The notes: generated from the sequence alone by a model not told the origin. Positions 8,816 through 17,069 are shown, counted from the stretch's first letter. The stretch is 43,706 bases of DNA from an uncultured Prochlorococcus sp. (GCA_902624105.1 CACNWH010000009.1:1-43706); one strand, 5' to 3'. Numbers and translations are program-made.

Positions 8816-10294
8816 TTAGAACTTAAATGTAGTAGCAACTACTGCACCGAAAACATCATCGTCTGTGTTTGCAACTGAATTCACATCTGTACCTCCGAAG
8901 ATACCAGGTGTTATTTCAATTGAATCATTTGGTCTGAATGAGTAGTAAAGTTCCCAAATAAATGGATCCGTGTCATCAGTTGAACCATCTGTATGATCTG
9001 TACCTTTAATTGGTTGACCAAAAGCAACACCAACAGTGTCATCTGCTTGGAACATATCTGTCCAGTTTAAAGCGACAGAATAACCATTACCATCTTTGAA
9101 ACCATTGTCGGTGTCATAAGAAGTTGAATCAAAACCAACTGATACAGTTGGGACTGCTGAATCTAGTTCACTAGGTCTCCACCATGCTCTTAAAGCAAGT
9201 CCAGTAGTATCTACGCCTTGGTTAGCTGCAGCAGTTGAGAAGTAGTTAGCTCCACCTGTGTAACCAAGGTTTTGAGTTGTATAGGTAGCTGATACATGAT
9301 AGTTGTCAGCAGTGTATGCACCCATTATGTTGATCTTACTTCTATCAGTTTCAGTGAGAATACCATTTGTATCATCACCACCTTGAGAATTAAGAGTAAT
9401 ACTTGAAGCGAAACCGTTATCACCTACATACTTTAGACCAGCACCAACAGAAGTACTAGCACCAAAAGCAGTTCCGTGACCACCAAATCTAAATGCCTTT
9501 AAAAGCTTAGGCTTATACACGGATGGTGCAGCAGCTAACATGTAATAGTTTTCGATCCTTGGGCCGATAGTAGCAGTTACTTTATCTGAGACTGGGAAAG
9601 TATACCAAATTTTGTCAACATGAATATCATTTGTGTTATCAGTTGTTTCGTTATGGTAAGTTGCAAACTTTTGCTCAAAGTTTTCACCGTCTCCACCACC
9701 TGCTTTTAATCTTACGTATAAATTGTCATCACCAGTGAAACTAGTGTTTAAATTCATTTGATAGACATAGCTGAGAGTAACAGCTTCTGAACCAGGTGTA
9801 GTGTCTGTACCAGTTGCATATGCATCTGTGATGTTATCTACAGCACCAAGGATGAATACAGCCTTACCATCCATTGTGGTTGTATCAGAGAAAGAACCAG
9901 CTTCGAATTCATTCATTCTAGCTTCGATGCCATCAATACGACCTCTTAGTAGTGCAAGTTCGCTTGAGAATTCATCAATAAGTGTTCTTTCAATATTAGA
10001 AACTTCAGCTACGTCTCCTAAGCAAGAATTGACGATAGATGCAGCTTCAAAACGTGTTAATGCCTTATCGTTAACATTAATATCGCAACCTCTTGATTTA
10101 ACAAGATCTTTAATGGACTGATGAGCCCAATCTCCTGGCTGGATATTTAAGTAGTTGTTTGTAAATCCTGAAGATTTTGAGCTATTAGAATAGCTATTCA
10201 TATCTTCGAGATTGATATCAGTTGCTTGCGCGCCAAGTGGAGCAATCATGCTCACAGCAGCACCTGCAACCAACAGTTGTTGGAAGAGTTTCAT
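8816..10294 (-). CDS. som: Outer-membrane porin with SLH domain (Som)
   Basis: A 492-residue cyanobacterial porin of the OprB/Som type. Order: signal peptide (about 1-25), an S-layer-homology domain (about 50-95, with PGDWAHQSIKDLV and the ALTRFEAASIVN motif), a short coiled coil (about 100-135), then the beta barrel ending in ATTFKF. The SLH domain anchors such porins to the peptidoglycan-linked layer while the barrel passes small solutes and ions. It is the first gene of a two-porin operon. A candidate Yfr1 site covers its ribosome binding site and a 12-bp palindrome lies in its leader. Regulation by a small RNA is therefore likely. Confidence 0.92.
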   Translation of the reverse strand: MKLFQQLLVAGAAVSMIAPLGAQATDINLEDMNSYSNSSKSSGFTNNYLNIQPGDWAHQSIKDLVKSRGCDINVNDKALTRFEAASIVNSCLGDVAEVSNIERTLIDEFSSELALLRGRIDGIEARMNEFEAGSFSDTTTMDGKAVFILGAVDNITDAYATGTDTTPGSEAVTLSYVYQMNLNTSFTGDDNLYVRLKAGGGDGENFEQKFATYHNETTDNTNDIHVDKIWYTFPVSDKVTATIGPRIENYYMLAAAPSVYKPKLLKAFRFGGHGTAFGASTSVGAGLKYVGDNGFASSITLNSQGGDDTNGILTETDRSKINIMGAYTADNYHVSATYTTQNLGYTGGANYFSTAAANQGVDTTGLALRAWWRPSELDSAVPTVSVGFDSTSYDTDNGFKDGNGYSVALNWTDMFQADDTVGVAFGQPIKGTDHTDGSTDDTDPFIWELYYSFRPNDSIEITPGIFGGTDVNSVANTDDDVFGAVVATTFKF

Positions 10295-10298
10295 TTTA

Positions 10299-10306
10299 CC
10301 TCACAC
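10299..10306 (-). promoter_or_regulatory. Candidate Yfr1 small-RNA target site at the first porin start
   Basis: On the minus strand GTGTGAGG ends four bases before the porin ATG and contains its GAGG ribosome binding site. It is an eight-base perfect complement to CCTCACAC of the Yfr1 core. Porin mRNAs are known Yfr1 targets in Prochlorococcus MED4. Confidence 0.65.
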
Positions 10307-10313
10307 AAAATAA

Positions 10314-10325
10314 CCCTAATTAGGG
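10314..10325. repeat. 12-bp palindrome in the porin leader
   Basis: CCCTAATTAGGG is a perfect palindrome 20 bases upstream of the porin start. It could be an operator or a small leader hairpin; a TATTAT on the minus strand about 20 bases further upstream could be the -10 box. Confidence 0.45.
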
Positions 10326-10414
10326 GTACAAACATAATAATGGGATTCATTTGAAACTGCTAGAGACAAAAGATTCGTCAACATGTATATTTTTATACAG
10401 GCATTTTGCTTTAT

Positions 10415-11263
10415 TTATTTCTTTAGATCTTTATCGATCCATGAGTATGCAACTTTTTTCGCGAGATTTCTTATCTTTTCAATATATTGGGCTCTATCGG
10501 TGACAGAGATCACTCCTCTTGCATCCAATAAATTAAAGCAGTGACTACATTTTAAGACAAAATCTAAAGCTGGAAAAGTTAAATTTTTATTGACTAAATT
10601 TTCAGCTTCTTGATTATATAAATTAAACAGTTTTCTAAGATTATCTGGATTTGATTCTCTAAAATTAAAATCACACTGATCTTTTTCAAAATCAAGCCAT
10701 ATGTCTTTATATGTTGTATTTTTATCCCAATTTAAGTCCCATATACTTTCTTTATTTTGTAGAAACATTGCAATCCTTTCAAGTCCATATGTAATTTCTA
10801 TCGGAATTGGATGACAATCAATTCCTCCACATTGTTGAAAATAAGTAAATTGTGTAACTTCCATTCCATCTAGCCATACTTCCCAGCCAACTCCCCATGC
10901 CCCCAAAGTAGGCGATTCCCAATTATCCTCAACAAATCTTATGTCATGATTTTTTGTAATTATTCCAAGTTTTTCTAAAGATCCTAAATAGGTCTCTTGA
11001 ATCTGATCAGGAGAAGGTTTAATAATTACTTGATATTGGTAATAATGTTGAGCTCTATTTGGATTTTCACCAAACCTTCCATCAGTAGGTCTTCTACAAG
11101 GTTCAGAATAAGCTACCGACCACTCTTTTGAACCTATTGCCCTCAAAAACGTATGAGGACTCATTGTACCTGCCCCTTTCTCCGTATCATAAGGTTGCAT
11201 TATTAAGCACCCTTGAGAAGACCAAAATAAATTTAAATTCTGAATTATATCTTGAAAATACAT
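10415..11263 (-). CDS. glyQ: Glycyl-tRNA synthetase alpha subunit
   Basis: The catalytic alpha chain of the alpha2-beta2 glycyl-tRNA synthetase, which charges tRNA-Gly. The 282-residue product is full length for GlyQ and contains the conserved runs [14 protein letters not shown] near residue 23, [15 protein letters not shown] near residue 56 and [20 protein letters not shown] near residue 147. The partner glyS is not in the window, and the two genes are commonly unlinked in cyanobacteria. A 224-base A/T-rich gap separates it from the gene upstream; I see no further gene there. Confidence 0.96.
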   Translation of the reverse strand: MYFQDIIQNLNLFWSSQGCLIMQPYDTEKGAGTMSPHTFLRAIGSKEWSVAYSEPCRRPTDGRFGENPNRAQHYYQYQVIIKPSPDQIQETYLGSLEKLGIITKNHDIRFVEDNWESPTLGAWGVGWEVWLDGMEVTQFTYFQQCGGIDCHPIPIEITYGLERIAMFLQNKESIWDLNWDKNTTYKDIWLDFEKDQCDFNFRESNPDNLRKLFNLYNQEAENLVNKNLTFPALDFVLKCSHCFNLLDARGVISVTDRAQYIEKIRNLAKKVAYSWIDKDLKK

Positions 11264-11487
11264 CTTAAATAAGTAAGTATAAATTTAAACAAGTTACTTA
11301 ATTATAAATTTTTTTTGAATTGATGCATTAGTTAGCTTCAATTTATTTCGTTTAATATTTACGTTTTTGAAATTATAAAGTCGATAAAAAATTATTATTG
11401 GCGGGAATTAGCAAGTTAAAGTAAATTGTGAAATTTGAATAGAGATTTAATATTAACTTTAAACACACTTTAATTAATCATACAAAA

Positions 11488-11886
11488 TTAGTGATTTTTT
11501 GTAGCAAAAAAGCTTAGTGGGAAGGGACCATAAGTTTTTGATTCTTTTGATTGATCATCATACTGACATGTTAATAATATCCCTTCACCAAGACCATATT
11601 CTGTCCTTATATAAACTTCTCCTGTTCTTTGATTTCCCTTTAAAAAAACATTCCCAATTGCTATTAAATCTCCAAAATTTTTGAAATCTATCAATGAATA
11701 TTTTTCAACGATTGTCTTAAAGGCGACTTTTGCCTCCAAATCACTTTTTGCCATTACCCCGATAGTAAGCCAATCAGAATCTCTTATTTTAGTATCTAAT
11801 TCTTTAGAAAGTTTTCGAGATTGATTTATATCAAGTACTGGAGCCGTTTTAAAGTTATTTAAATCAGCTAATTGATTAATTTGCAT
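11488..11886 (-). CDS. DUF1824 family protein
   Basis: A 132-residue soluble protein of the cyanobacterial DUF1824 family, recognised by its C-terminal half (GEGILLTCQYDDQS and TYGPFPLSFF). No signal peptide or membrane segment is visible and the function is unknown. It follows the MIF-like gene on the same strand by 31 bases, so the two may be cotranscribed. Confidence 0.8.
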   Translation of the reverse strand: MQINQLADLNNFKTAPVLDINQSRKLSKELDTKIRDSDWLTIGVMAKSDLEAKVAFKTIVEKYSLIDFKNFGDLIAIGNVFLKGNQRTGEVYIRTEYGLGEGILLTCQYDDQSKESKTYGPFPLSFFATKNH

Positions 11887-11917
11887 GTTTTATTGAACAA
11901 AAAAATAAGACTAATCT

Positions 11918-12253
11918 TCATCCAAAGGTACTGCTATTCCAAGCCCATTGCTTGGCATCAACATCCTGAAAAAAAACATAGATTCTTTCTTCGGTAATTC
12001 CTAATTCAGCAGCAAAGAATTCACATATTGGCTTTGACATCTTTGAAGGGAATAAAGATCCAATTGACTTAATTTCAATAAAGGCACAAGGTTCATTAGT
12101 ACCTGCAAAATTCATTGATAAAGAATGAGTTAGTTTAACCATCACAAAATTTTTAGGTTTCCTTGTTAAAGAAGAAATAAGATCTGAACTCTTTGCTAAG
12201 AGAATTTGTTCATTTTTTATCTTTGTGTTCGTTGAAATATTTAATAAGGGCAC
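11918..12253 (-). CDS. MIF-like tautomerase
   Basis: A 111-residue homologue of macrophage migration inhibitory factor/D-dopachrome tautomerase. The family uses the proline exposed after removal of the first Met as catalytic base; here the protein begins MPLLNIST, so Pro2 is in place. The central FVMVKLTHSLSMNFAGTNEP stretch with the PCAFIEIKSIG strand, and ITEERIYVFFQDVDAKQWAWN near the end, fit the trimeric fold. The start is GTG. The physiological substrate in cyanobacteria is unknown. It is followed closely by the DUF1824 gene. Confidence 0.85.
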   Translation of the reverse strand: MPLLNISTNTKIKNEQILLAKSSDLISSLTRKPKNFVMVKLTHSLSMNFAGTNEPCAFIEIKSIGSLFPSKMSKPICEFFAAELGITEERIYVFFQDVDAKQWAWNSSTFG

Positions 12254-12398
12254 TTTTACTCAAATACAAAAACTAAGTTTATTATCGCAAATAAAAAACG
12301 ATGATGAATTCAAAAATATTCAAATTCTTAATTCTAAGTAATTTTTTTCATCACGAAAATTAAAAATAATTATTAGTTTATAAAAAATATTTTTTATT

Positions 12399-13034
12399 TT
12401 GGAAATCTTAACCTACCATCAAAGGCAAAAGCAAGATGAGACAAATGATAGTGAGTTTTACTCTACTCCTAAATTTGTATATCATTTAGATGAAAATTTC
12501 AGGAAGAATCTTTCTGAACTTTATGAAGGAGAGTTTGAAAACGATTGTTCTGTTCTTGATTTAATGTCTAGCTGGGATAGCTATCTTCCAAAAAATTTCA
12601 AATATAAAAAAGTTATTGGTCATGGTCTAAATAAAGAGGAACTTGAGAGAAATAAAGCTTTTGATAATTATTGGATTCAAAATTTTAATTTGAATCAAAA
12701 GTTTCCACTTGAAAATGAAACTATTGACTATTGTTTAATGGTAGCAGCATGGCAATATTTGCAATACCCAGAGAAAATTGCTGAAGAAGTTGCAAGAATT
12801 TTAAATCCAAATGGGAAATTTATTATAGCTTTTTCAAATAGAGCTTTTTGGCACAAAGCGCCTAATATATGGACTTACTCAAATGAGACAGAAAGGATTG
12901 AGTATGTCCGAAATGTTCTTGTTAAAAATGGGTTCCGTGAACCCCGTATAATCCAAAAATTTACTGAAGAAAATTCCCTCTTACCTTTCTTAAATCGAGA
13001 TCCTTTTTATTGTGTTATTTCTGAGAAGAGATAA
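12399..13034 (+). CDS. SAM-dependent methyltransferase, class I
   Basis: A 211-residue methyltransferase of the type 11 group. Motif I is in CSVLDLMSSWDSYLP (about 50-64), a VIGHGL strand follows near residue 73, and IDYCLMVAAWQYLQYP near 110 matches the post-motif region. ILNPNGKFIIAFSNR near 135 is the usual beta strand after the helix. Motif I is atypical, with MSSW in place of a glycine-rich loop, so SAM binding should be regarded as probable. The start is TTG at 12399; no ATG is in frame nearby. The substrate is unknown and the gene stands alone between opposite-strand neighbours. Confidence 0.78.
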   Translation: MEILTYHQRQKQDETNDSEFYSTPKFVYHLDENFRKNLSELYEGEFENDCSVLDLMSSWDSYLPKNFKYKKVIGHGLNKEELERNKAFDNYWIQNFNLNQKFPLENETIDYCLMVAAWQYLQYPEKIAEEVARILNPNGKFIIAFSNRAFWHKAPNIWTYSNETERIEYVRNVLVKNGFREPRIIQKFTEENSLLPFLNRDPFYCVISEKR

Positions 13035-13127
13035 AAATTAGATAGAAGAATCGTTTAGAATCTTAATTTTCAAAATTTAGTACTAATTGAAAATTATGTA
13101 TATCATTGGATAGATAACTTAAAATAA

Positions 13128-13373
13128 ATGGGCTCTAAAAGAGAAAAATATCCAGAAAAATGTCCATGGGATCTTGGTCCTAAACAACATTTAGCTGAAA
13201 GAGGTAAGTGGACTTTGAGATCAGGAGAAACCCGTGTAAGTTTCAGTAAGAACAAGCTCGATAACAATTACTTTCATGTTATTAGTAACGAAAATGAAGA
13301 ACAAATATTGGCATTTAGGGCAAGATTGTTATATCAAAAACTCCTTGATAAAGGATTTCGACTAGTTGAATAA
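13128..13373 (+). CDS. Small conserved-looking hypothetical protein
   Basis: I do not recognise a named family. The 81-residue product starts MGSKREKYPEKCPWDLGP and is hydrophilic, basic and apparently soluble. A predicted strand-rich middle (GETRVSFSKNK) is followed by an amphipathic helix near the C-terminus (AFRARLLYQKLLDKG). No signal peptide, no metal motif. It begins 93 bases after the methyltransferase and could be read from the same or its own promoter. Confidence 0.65.
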   Translation: MGSKREKYPEKCPWDLGPKQHLAERGKWTLRSGETRVSFSKNKLDNNYFHVISNENEEQILAFRARLLYQKLLDKGFRLVE

Positions 13374-13421
13374 AAGAATCAACCGATAATAACTAATTGA
13401 AATAATATTATGGATATAAAT

Positions 13422-14069
13422 TTATATTGGAGATAACTCTTCAAAAACATACTTTATCTCCTTTTTTTTATTCTCATTATCAAGGTATTTTATTATCCTC
13501 GATTCCAGCACCCATATATTATTAATTCCTAAATCTACAAAATTATCCTCATATTCCAATATTTTTGTTTTAGGAGTAAAAGTTTCGATATCTAATTGCT
13601 GACTTGTATATTTCTTACTCAAAAAGCCATCTCCAGTATCTATAAATTCTTTTACAAATATCTCGATTATAAAGCCATGAATTTTCCTGAAAACCATATT
13701 AATTTTTTTATCTTTAACTATATATTTATCTCCCTCATTTTTACCTGATACTTCTATTTTAATTCCTTTATCCAATTCTTCTATAAATTTAAAATTATTA
13801 TTTTTGTGTACCTCACTAAATTCTCTTTTAACTCTATGAATAGCGACTTCAAATAATTGAGATGATATTCCTTTGACAATATTATTATCTGAGATATTTA
13901 ATATTTTAGGTTTAAAGTTACTATCCAAAACAAATTCTCCTTCAATAGATTTTTCATTTTCTGCAAAAATACACTTACCACTGTATCCAGTGAATTTATT
14001 AGGCCATGTATATCTATTCTTATATGCTTCTTTAAAAATTTCTTTGCAATTAAATTTAGATGAAATCAT
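13422..14069 (-). CDS. DUF3386 family protein
   Basis: A 215-residue cyanobacterial DUF3386 protein. Recognisable pieces are EIFKEAYKNRYTWPNKFTGY near residue 10, QLFEVAIHRVKREFSEVH near 71, GDKYIVKDKKINMVFRKIHG near 112 and EDNFVDLGINNIWVLESRII near 174. It appears soluble and its function is unknown; plant and algal relatives suggest a photosynthetic-lineage role. It lies downstream of the pcb gene but behind a strong terminator, so it is probably transcribed separately. Confidence 0.82.
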   Translation of the reverse strand: MISSKFNCKEIFKEAYKNRYTWPNKFTGYSGKCIFAENEKSIEGEFVLDSNFKPKILNISDNNIVKGISSQLFEVAIHRVKREFSEVHKNNNFKFIEELDKGIKIEVSGKNEGDKYIVKDKKINMVFRKIHGFIIEIFVKEFIDTGDGFLSKKYTSQQLDIETFTPKTKILEYEDNFVDLGINNIWVLESRIIKYLDNENKKKEIKYVFEELSPI

Positions 14070-14100
14070 TTTAAAAAAAATTAGAGTGATTTATAAACAA

Positions 14101-14130
14101 AAAAAAACCTCTCAAAGAGAGGTTTTTTTT
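14101..14130 (-). terminator. Terminator downstream of pcb
   Basis: A perfect stem AACCTCTC/GAGAGGTT with a three-base loop (14114-14116) is flanked by long A and T runs on both sides, so it can work in either direction. It follows the pcb stop at 14147 and would isolate pcb from DUF3386. Confidence 0.88.
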
Positions 14131-14146
14131 AATAAGTTTTAATTAA

Positions 14147-15208
14147 TTAGCCATTTTGAGAAATTTTTGCATTTTCCATATTGTCAAATGCTTGACCAAT
14201 TTTCTTAAAGTCAAATCCCATAGCTCTTAAAGCATGCCATAGATGACCTTGCAAGAAGAAGAAACCAAGATAGAAATGTACATTTGCTAACCAAGCTCTT
14301 GAGCTGTAAGCACCTTCTCCTAGGTCAACAGTATCAGTAAAATAAGGAGCAAATTGGAATTCTAATTTAAGTGGAGCTCCATAAAGATCCTCCGCATAAA
14401 TTGTTGTATTTGAAGCACACCAGAAAGCAGCAACAAAAGCACAGAATGAAACACCAACAACAGAGTATGAAAGGATAGCTTCTCCACCTAGTAGACCTTT
14501 ACCTTTGAATTCAGTATATTCACCAAATTGCTTAGTAGCTATATGGAAAGCTCCACCAATAATCTCTAAGAAAGCGAGGAAAGCATGTCCTCCCATAATA
14601 TCTTCTAAGCTATCAATCTTTAGAAAATCAAACTGATGATTCCAAATAGCGGCGATATCAAGATTATAAATAACTTGTCTTGTTGAACCAATCGCTGGAT
14701 CATAAATGCCATGAATACGAGCCCACTCAACAAACATAATTGCTCCTAGACCCAAGAAGATTAAATGATGTCCAAGGATAAATGTTAATTTGTCTGGATC
14801 ATCCCACTCAAAGTCAAACTTTTGAGGCTTACTGCCTTCAGGATAATCTCCTAAATCGCCTTCAAATTTATTTGAGTGTAATAAACCGCCTGCACCAAGA
14901 ACTGCAGAGAAAATTAGGTGCAAAGTAGCTATCACAGTAATACCATATGTTTCAGTGATAACTCCATTTTCAACTCCTCCAATACCAATACCAGCAAGGT
15001 GTGGCAAACAAATTAAATTCTGGGATCCCATTGGAATTGTGGCGTCATATCGTGCTAATTCAAAAAGAGCAAAAGCACCTGCCCAAAACATCATTAATCC
15101 AGCATGGGCTGCATGAGCGGCAATAAACTTGCCCGATCTGCCTACAACGCCAGAATTTCCTGCGTACCAGTCATAGGTAACATCAGATTTTCCGTAACTT
15201 TGTAACAC
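14147..15208 (-). CDS. pcb: Chlorophyll a/b-binding light-harvesting protein, Pcb family
   Basis: A Prochlorococcus antenna protein that binds divinyl chlorophylls a and b and is related to CP43 and IsiA. The 353-residue product has about six hydrophobic helices and His pairs that act as chlorophyll ligands (AAHAAHAGLM, LGHHLIFLG, QGHLWHALRAMG). It lacks the large lumenal loop of CP43. The start is GTG. Its position directly downstream of isiB recalls isiA-isiB, so this may be an iron-stress-induced paralogue rather than the main antenna, but a terminator-like hairpin between the two suggests separate transcription. I do not assign the letter of the paralogue. Confidence 0.92.
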   Translation of the reverse strand: MLQSYGKSDVTYDWYAGNSGVVGRSGKFIAAHAAHAGLMMFWAGAFALFELARYDATIPMGSQNLICLPHLAGIGIGGVENGVITETYGITVIATLHLIFSAVLGAGGLLHSNKFEGDLGDYPEGSKPQKFDFEWDDPDKLTFILGHHLIFLGLGAIMFVEWARIHGIYDPAIGSTRQVIYNLDIAAIWNHQFDFLKIDSLEDIMGGHAFLAFLEIIGGAFHIATKQFGEYTEFKGKGLLGGEAILSYSVVGVSFCAFVAAFWCASNTTIYAEDLYGAPLKLEFQFAPYFTDTVDLGEGAYSSRAWLANVHFYLGFFFLQGHLWHALRAMGFDFKKIGQAFDNMENAKISQNG

Positions 15209-15326
15209 GTGAAATTAAAATAAATAAGTAAATTTAATTTATTGCCAATCTTGATTAATTTGAATCATTCTTTACAATTTTTAGCAAGAAGTAAAGAAAG
15301 AGATAAATAAGCCTATCAAAAGCTAC

Positions 15327-15382
15327 AAAAAAGCCCCAAAATATCTTTAAAGGCGTATCCCTATAAAGTTAATTTGGAGCTT
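15327..15382 (-). terminator. Probable terminator of isiB (imperfect long hairpin)
   Basis: An imperfect inverted repeat joins 15331-15349 with 15364-15382 (16 of 19 pairs) around a 14-base loop. On the minus strand the last stem arm ends in GGGGCTT and is followed by a T run. It lies 20 bases after the isiB stop and fits a rho-independent terminator. Confidence 0.65.
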
Positions 15383-15401
15383 TGTGACTATTTATAAAGA
15401 A

Positions 15402-15926
15402 TTAACCCAAAGAAGGAATTTCTCCTTTAAGTTGCGTAGCCCATGTTTCTAAACGAGAATCGGTTAAATCTGATTCACTATCTTCATCTAATGGTAAACC
15501 GCAGAAGCTTTCTCCAATAATGCTTTTTGACTCTTCGAATGTGTAAGAAGACTTATCAACATATCCAACCATGTCAGCACCTGCTTTCTGGAAGTAGCTA
15601 TGAAGTTCTTCCATTGCATCACAGTAATTTTCTGTGTAGGTAGAAGAATCTCCAAGACCAAAAATTGCCACCTTTTTACCAGACAAACTTAGTTCACCAA
15701 TATCTTCCAAGATTGAATCCCAAGCAGTGCCTGATCTTTCTTCATCTGCACCAGTATTCCATGTTGGGATACCACAAATGATTCCATCAAGACCTTCTAG
15801 CTCGGAGAGGTCATCTACATCTGAAACATCCTTGGGTGACTCAGCAGATGAAATGAAATTGTGAAGACGATCTGCAACGTCTTCTGTTTTTCCAGTTGTA
15901 GTAGCGTAGTAAATTCCTACAGTCAT
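15402..15926 (-). CDS. isiB: Long-chain flavodoxin
   Basis: An FMN electron carrier that replaces ferredoxin under iron limitation. The 174-residue protein has the phosphate-binding loop at the start (GIYYATTTGKTEDVAD, residues 4-19). The isoalloxazine-binding loops are near residue 57 (PTWNTGADEE) and 95 (GLGDSSTYTENYCDAMEEL), with the roughly 20-residue insert of long-chain flavodoxins. The neighbouring pcb gene, and futA/piuC 9 kb away, form an iron-linked neighbourhood. An iron-responsive promoter in the 142 bases upstream is expected, but I could not identify a clear Fur site. Confidence 0.96.
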   Translation of the reverse strand: MTVGIYYATTTGKTEDVADRLHNFISSAESPKDVSDVDDLSELEGLDGIICGIPTWNTGADEERSGTAWDSILEDIGELSLSGKKVAIFGLGDSSTYTENYCDAMEELHSYFQKAGADMVGYVDKSSYTFEESKSIIGESFCGLPLDEDSESDLTDSRLETWATQLKGEIPSLG

Positions 15927-16068
15927 AACTTCAAATTGATTACATTAAGATAATAAAATAAAAAAGTTTGAATTAAATCTTTTAAAAACTCTTTTTATGT
16001 AAAATTTTATACTTACTTATGTATATATTATTTATAAGAGCATAAATTAACTTGTATTTGTAAATTCC

Positions 16069-16800
16069 ATGACAAACATAGAATTAAAAAATCTCTTAAC
16101 TATTTTGGCTAAAGATTTTCATTTTGAAAATTCAAAGAAGAATAAACTTATAGCTTTTGTAGGTTTGTTAGGAGATTTTGATAGCTTTGAATATGCGATT
16201 AACCTCAGAAAATATGCAATTTCAAATAATATTGAAAATTTAGATATTTTTTTTATTGCAATAGGCAATGATAAGGGGAGAGAAAAATTCTGTAAATACA
16301 CTGGCTTTTCAAAAAAGAATCTTAAAGTTGTAAAGAATAATCAATTACACCGCCTCGTAGGAGCCTCAAAAGGTTTAGACACTGGCCTAGGTGGTTGGAT
16401 TAATATGACTCTTATGTTAATGGGAATTGGATCATCGAAGACGATAATAGAAGTTATTAGAGGGTATACAGGAGATAAATGCGCGAGACAAATTTATAAT
16501 GATAATGATCAAATTAATTTATTTAATATTTTTAAATTTTCAGGGAAATTATTTGGGAAGTCCTTTGGTAAAGGATATTTAAGACCTTTTGAATTGGCTA
16601 CGTTTAGATTAAATAATATGATTGAAATATTTAAAAATTGGCAAGACTATATGATTGATACTAAGTATTTACCTCAGAGATCATGTACTTTTATTTTGGA
16701 TCAAGATAATAATTTGATATACAAATATTTTTCAAAGGATATACTTAATTACTCTAACAACATGACATTGCCCTTAGATTTTTTAAATCAATACATATAA
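16069..16800 (+). CDS. Peroxiredoxin-like (AhpC/TSA-type) protein
   Basis: A 243-residue protein resembling the AhpC/TSA_2 (PRXL2-like) thioredoxin-fold family. The C-terminal LPQRSCTFILDQDNNLIYKY (about 203-222) matches the family's strand-turn-strand element, and FVGLLGDFDSFEYAINLRKY near residue 28 takes the place of the usual active-site loop. No classical peroxiredoxin CXXC or TxxC peroxidatic motif is evident there, so enzyme activity is doubtful. Cys residues occur at FCKYTG near 82 and DKCARQ near 141. It is immediately followed by a SemiSWEET gene. Confidence 0.6.
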   Translation: MTNIELKNLLTILAKDFHFENSKKNKLIAFVGLLGDFDSFEYAINLRKYAISNNIENLDIFFIAIGNDKGREKFCKYTGFSKKNLKVVKNNQLHRLVGASKGLDTGLGGWINMTLMLMGIGSSKTIIEVIRGYTGDKCARQIYNDNDQINLFNIFKFSGKLFGKSFGKGYLRPFELATFRLNNMIEIFKNWQDYMIDTKYLPQRSCTFILDQDNNLIYKYFSKDILNYSNNMTLPLDFLNQYI

Positions 16801-16802
16801 AT

Positions 16803-17069
16803 ATGATTACTTTTAATATTGAGTTTTTTGGATATTTTGCTGCAATATTAACTACATTAGCTTTTTTACCACAGCTAATAAAAACTTTAAAAACAAGAAA
16901 AGCAGAAGATGTTTCCTTAATAACACTAGTTATGTTTTTAACTGGTGTATTTTCTTGGATTATTTATGGATACAAAATCTCATCAACACCGATTCTAATT
17001 GCAAACATTATTACCTTTATTTTGAATTTATTAATATTAATTTTCAAAATTACTTTTTCAAAAAAGTAA
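16803..17069 (+). CDS. SemiSWEET sugar transporter
   Basis: An 88-residue, three-helix membrane protein of the SemiSWEET (MtN3/PQ-loop) family; two copies dimerise to form a sugar uniporter. The signature FLPQLIKTLKTRKAEDVSL (about residues 21-39) contains the PQ motif, and the other helices are at about 3-20, 41-58 and 64-84. It starts two bases after the stop of the peroxiredoxin-like gene, so they are probably cotranscribed. The substrate, a mono- or disaccharide, cannot be read from the sequence. Confidence 0.88.
   Translation: MITFNIEFFGYFAAILTTLAFLPQLIKTLKTRKAEDVSLITLVMFLTGVFSWIIYGYKISSTPILIANIITFILNLLILIFKITFSKK

Noticed and set aside
11270-11300. Seven-base inverted repeat TAAGTAA/TTACTTA upstream of glyQ
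   Set aside because: A weak A/T stem with a 17-base loop, expected by chance.
13414-13427. 14-base palindrome ATATAAATTTATAT at the end of the DUF3386 gene
   Set aside because: Made only of A and T and without a T run at the right place, so it is not a convincing terminator.
15927-16068. Fur box upstream of isiB (AAGATAATAAAATAA region)
   Set aside because: Only one half-site is acceptable, and such strings are common by chance in this sequence.
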